This document shows positions 5,240 to 7,181 of a stretch of 7,181 nucleotides of DNA, one piece after another. This DNA is from an uncultured Mucispirillum sp. (GTDB lineage Bacteria; Chrysiogenota; Deferribacteres; Deferribacterales; Mucispirillaceae), in contig CAJUJZ010000113.1 of assembly GCA_910586745.1 (NCBI GenBank), positions 1-7,181 of the forward strand. The letters are read 5' to 3'. The position numbers and the translations under genes are program-made. The first letter of the stretch is position 1. Each line of letters starts with the position of its first letter. The notes under the pieces were generated by a model. The model worked only from the letters and a program-made list of their open reading frames with translations. It did not search any database and was not told the DNA's origin.

Positions 5240-7176
5240 TATAATCCTCTCGGAAGTATTATTTTAAAATACGCACCACCTGCCTCATTATTACCTGCAG
5301 TAATTGTGCCTGAATGTTCTTCTACTATTTTTTTAACTATGGCAAGTCCAAGCCCTGTTCCACCCTGACGCTTGCTGAAATATGGTTTAAATAAATTAGG
5401 TATATCATATTCATCTATACCTGTGCCGTTATCTCTAATATATATTTCTATATTATCATTTATTTTTAATACTTCAATACTTATTATCCCATTTTCTGTT
5501 CCAATGATATGGACTGCATTTAAAACTATATTTTGAAATACTCTCCTAAGCTGCAGTCTGTCTACATTTATTTCTATATTACTGTCGCAGCTTATATTAA
5601 ATGTAATATTTCTATATGTTTCTTTATACAGAGATATTGTATCATTAAGAAGTGATAAAAGATTTATTAAATGTTTATCAGCTTTTGGAAGCCTTGCAAA
5701 CATATTAAATTCTTCTATTAATTCTCTTAGGTTTTCTGATTCTGTAATAATTATATCCATACATTCATTTACTACATTTCTGCTTTCTACATCACCCATT
5801 TTTGATGCTCTCCGTTTAACTCTTTCTGCCATAAGTTTAATTGGAGTAAGCGGATTTTTTACTTCATGGGCAATTTTTGTTGCAATATCTTTCCATAAGG
5901 TAACTTTTTGAGCATCAACCACATCTGTAATATCACTTAATAAAATTAATACTTGATTTTCTTCATCTAAAACAATTTTAGATAAGCTTAAAAAGAATAT
6001 TCTACTACCATTTTTATCTGATAAATCTAAGTTTTCTATTATTTCATCATTTTCACTTATCATAAATTCTTTTACTCTGGTTAAAACCATATCATCAAAA
6101 GCAGCACGATGATTGCTTATAAAAATATCTGCTTTAATATTTGATTTTAATATCTGCAAATCGTTTGAAACAAGTATAATAGATGAATCAACATTTTTAA
6201 ATATAGCATCTATATATATATTATCTCTTGAAATCTGCTCAAACATTTCTGATAAAACTATATTTTTAGAATACAGTTCAGTAGTATATGTTTTCATTTG
6301 AGCTGTCATACTATTAAATGCTGAAACCAAATCACCTATTTCACCACCGGCATATTCTTTAACCGTAACATCAAAATTACCACTTGAAATTTTCTGGCTG
6401 GCTTTTGCAAGTTCTTCAATAGGTTTCGTAATACTTCTAGCAAAAAGCATACTTACCCATATTGAAGAAAAAAGCAGCAATAAAGAAATTTGTAAAAGCT
6501 GCATAATACTTGAATTTTTTATAGGATATGCAAAATATAAATTTTGGTTATATGTAGTAACATCTTTTTGAATAGCTGCTAAATCTTCATATAATAAAGG
6601 TGATGTATATTTTAAAATTAATATGCCGCCCTGTTCTTCAGACTGATTATCAGTATAACTTCCTGCCCAGTGAATACCTCGGGCAATATCCTGATAGCCG
6701 TATATATATTTATCTCTTTCTAATTCCTGCCTGTGAATTAGAAGTTTTTCTAAAAGAAATGTATCGTATGAATTATTACACTTTAAAATAATATTATTAT
6801 CTTTGTCAAAAACTATGATACTTGTAAATACATTATTATAAACATACCTGCATATATCATTAGAATATACTTCTATTCTATGGGAAGAAAATAATTCTTT
6901 TTCCGTCAAAAATGACTGGAAATAATTAAGATAATTATTTAATTCCTGCTGTTCATAATGTCTGAAATCATTTACTAAAACACCTGATTTATTAGCTATA
7001 CCATCAACCTGATTTGCAAACCATTTATTAATACTGTCATTTAAAAGCTGGCTGGAATAAATAAATATAATAGTTACAGGAAGAATTGTTACAACAAGAG
7101 AAAAAATTAAAAGTCTTATTTTTAATGTGCCACGCTGCTCTGATAAAATCTTTACTAAATTTCTGAAAATCAACAA
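5239..7176 (-). CDS. ntrY: NtrY-type membrane sensor histidine kinase
   Basis: This inner-membrane histidine kinase is the likely partner of NtrX. In order it has TM1 (about 21-41), a periplasmic sensor region (42-222), TM2 (about 224-246), HAMP (about 245-298), a PAS-like domain (about 318-420), then HisKA with phospho-acceptor H437 in KIAHEVKNPL. The ATPase domain has N-box N549 and N553, DNGTG (582-586), the FKPYFSKRQGG lid and GGTGLGLAIVKK (605-616). All catalytic motifs are intact. At 645 residues with two visible membrane helices it is shorter than the roughly 750-residue alphaproteobacterial NtrY. The first possible start in the window is TTG at 7176 with no visible ribosome site. No stop intervenes before the window edge and there is no early ATG. 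The true start may therefore lie beyond 7181, making this copy 5'-incomplete here. Confidence 0.88.
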   Translation of the reverse strand: MLIFRNLVKILSEQRGTLKIRLLIFSLVVTILPVTIIFIYSSQLLNDSINKWFANQVDGIANKSGVLVNDFRHYEQQELNNYLNYFQSFLTEKELFSSHRIEVYSNDICRYVYNNVFTSIIVFDKDNNIILKCNNSYDTFLLEKLLIHRQELERDKYIYGYQDIARGIHWAGSYTDNQSEEQGGILILKYTSPLLYEDLAAIQKDVTTYNQNLYFAYPIKNSSIMQLLQISLLLLFSSIWVSMLFARSITKPIEELAKASQKISSGNFDVTVKEYAGGEIGDLVSAFNSMTAQMKTYTTELYSKNIVLSEMFEQISRDNIYIDAIFKNVDSSIILVSNDLQILKSNIKADIFISNHRAAFDDMVLTRVKEFMISENDEIIENLDLSDKNGSRIFFLSLSKIVLDEENQVLILLSDITDVVDAQKVTLWKDIATKIAHEVKNPLTPIKLMAERVKRRASKMGDVESRNVVNECMDIIITESENLRELIEEFNMFARLPKADKHLINLLSLLNDTISLYKETYRNITFNISCDSNIEINVDRLQLRRVFQNIVLNAVHIIGTENGIISIEVLKINDNIEIYIRDNGTGIDEYDIPNLFKPYFSKRQGGTGLGLAIVKKIVEEHSGTITAGNNEAGGAYFKIILPRGL

Positions 7177-7181
7177 AAGCA

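Noticed and set aside
7113..7140. TGGCAC on the - strand as a sigma-54 -24 element
   Set aside because: No TTGC-type -12 element at the required spacing, and it lies inside the ntrY coding sequence.

Overview
The window is a strongly AT-rich bacterial chromosomal segment with two gene clusters facing each other across about 1.2 kb of non-coding DNA. The gene set (an IHF/HU protein overlapping a small MerR-like regulator, a LexA of proteobacterial length, a Y-family polymerase and an NtrY/NtrX-type two-component system) suggests a low-GC Gram-negative. A Deferribacterota/Mucispirillum-like origin is my best guess from composition and gene content. It is a guess only; no taxonomic marker is present.

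Left part, + strand (1-701): an IHF-alpha-like gene and a short MerR-family gene overlap by 8 bp and end in a clear rho-independent terminator. Middle part (702-1894): no credible gene. It holds a short GC-rich island with a hairpin and a motif resembling a widely dispersed intergenic repeat. It also holds a 275-bp tandem repeat with two nearly identical copies and a diverged partial third.

Right part, - strand (7181 down to 1895): ntrY and ntrX are coupled by a one-base stop/start overlap, followed by lexA and dinB only 7 bp apart. NtrY would phosphorylate NtrX, a sigma-54-type activator. LexA would repress its own operon, including dinB, until RecA-stimulated self-cleavage during DNA damage. 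A good sigma-70-type promoter with a palindromic candidate LexA operator over its start site lies immediately upstream of lexA.

The most unusual feature is a perfect 233-bp tandem duplication at the ntrX/lexA junction (3574-3806 and 3807-4039). It copies the last 54 codons of ntrX together with the whole lexA control region and the first 8 bases of lexA. Both genes stay intact, but lexA now has two promoter/operator modules in series. Between them lies an orphan fragment of the NtrX DNA-binding domain, and the upstream lexA start site now opens a 5-codon reading frame. I see no complete new defence, CRISPR or mobile system. The novelty here is local rearrangement and regulatory architecture.
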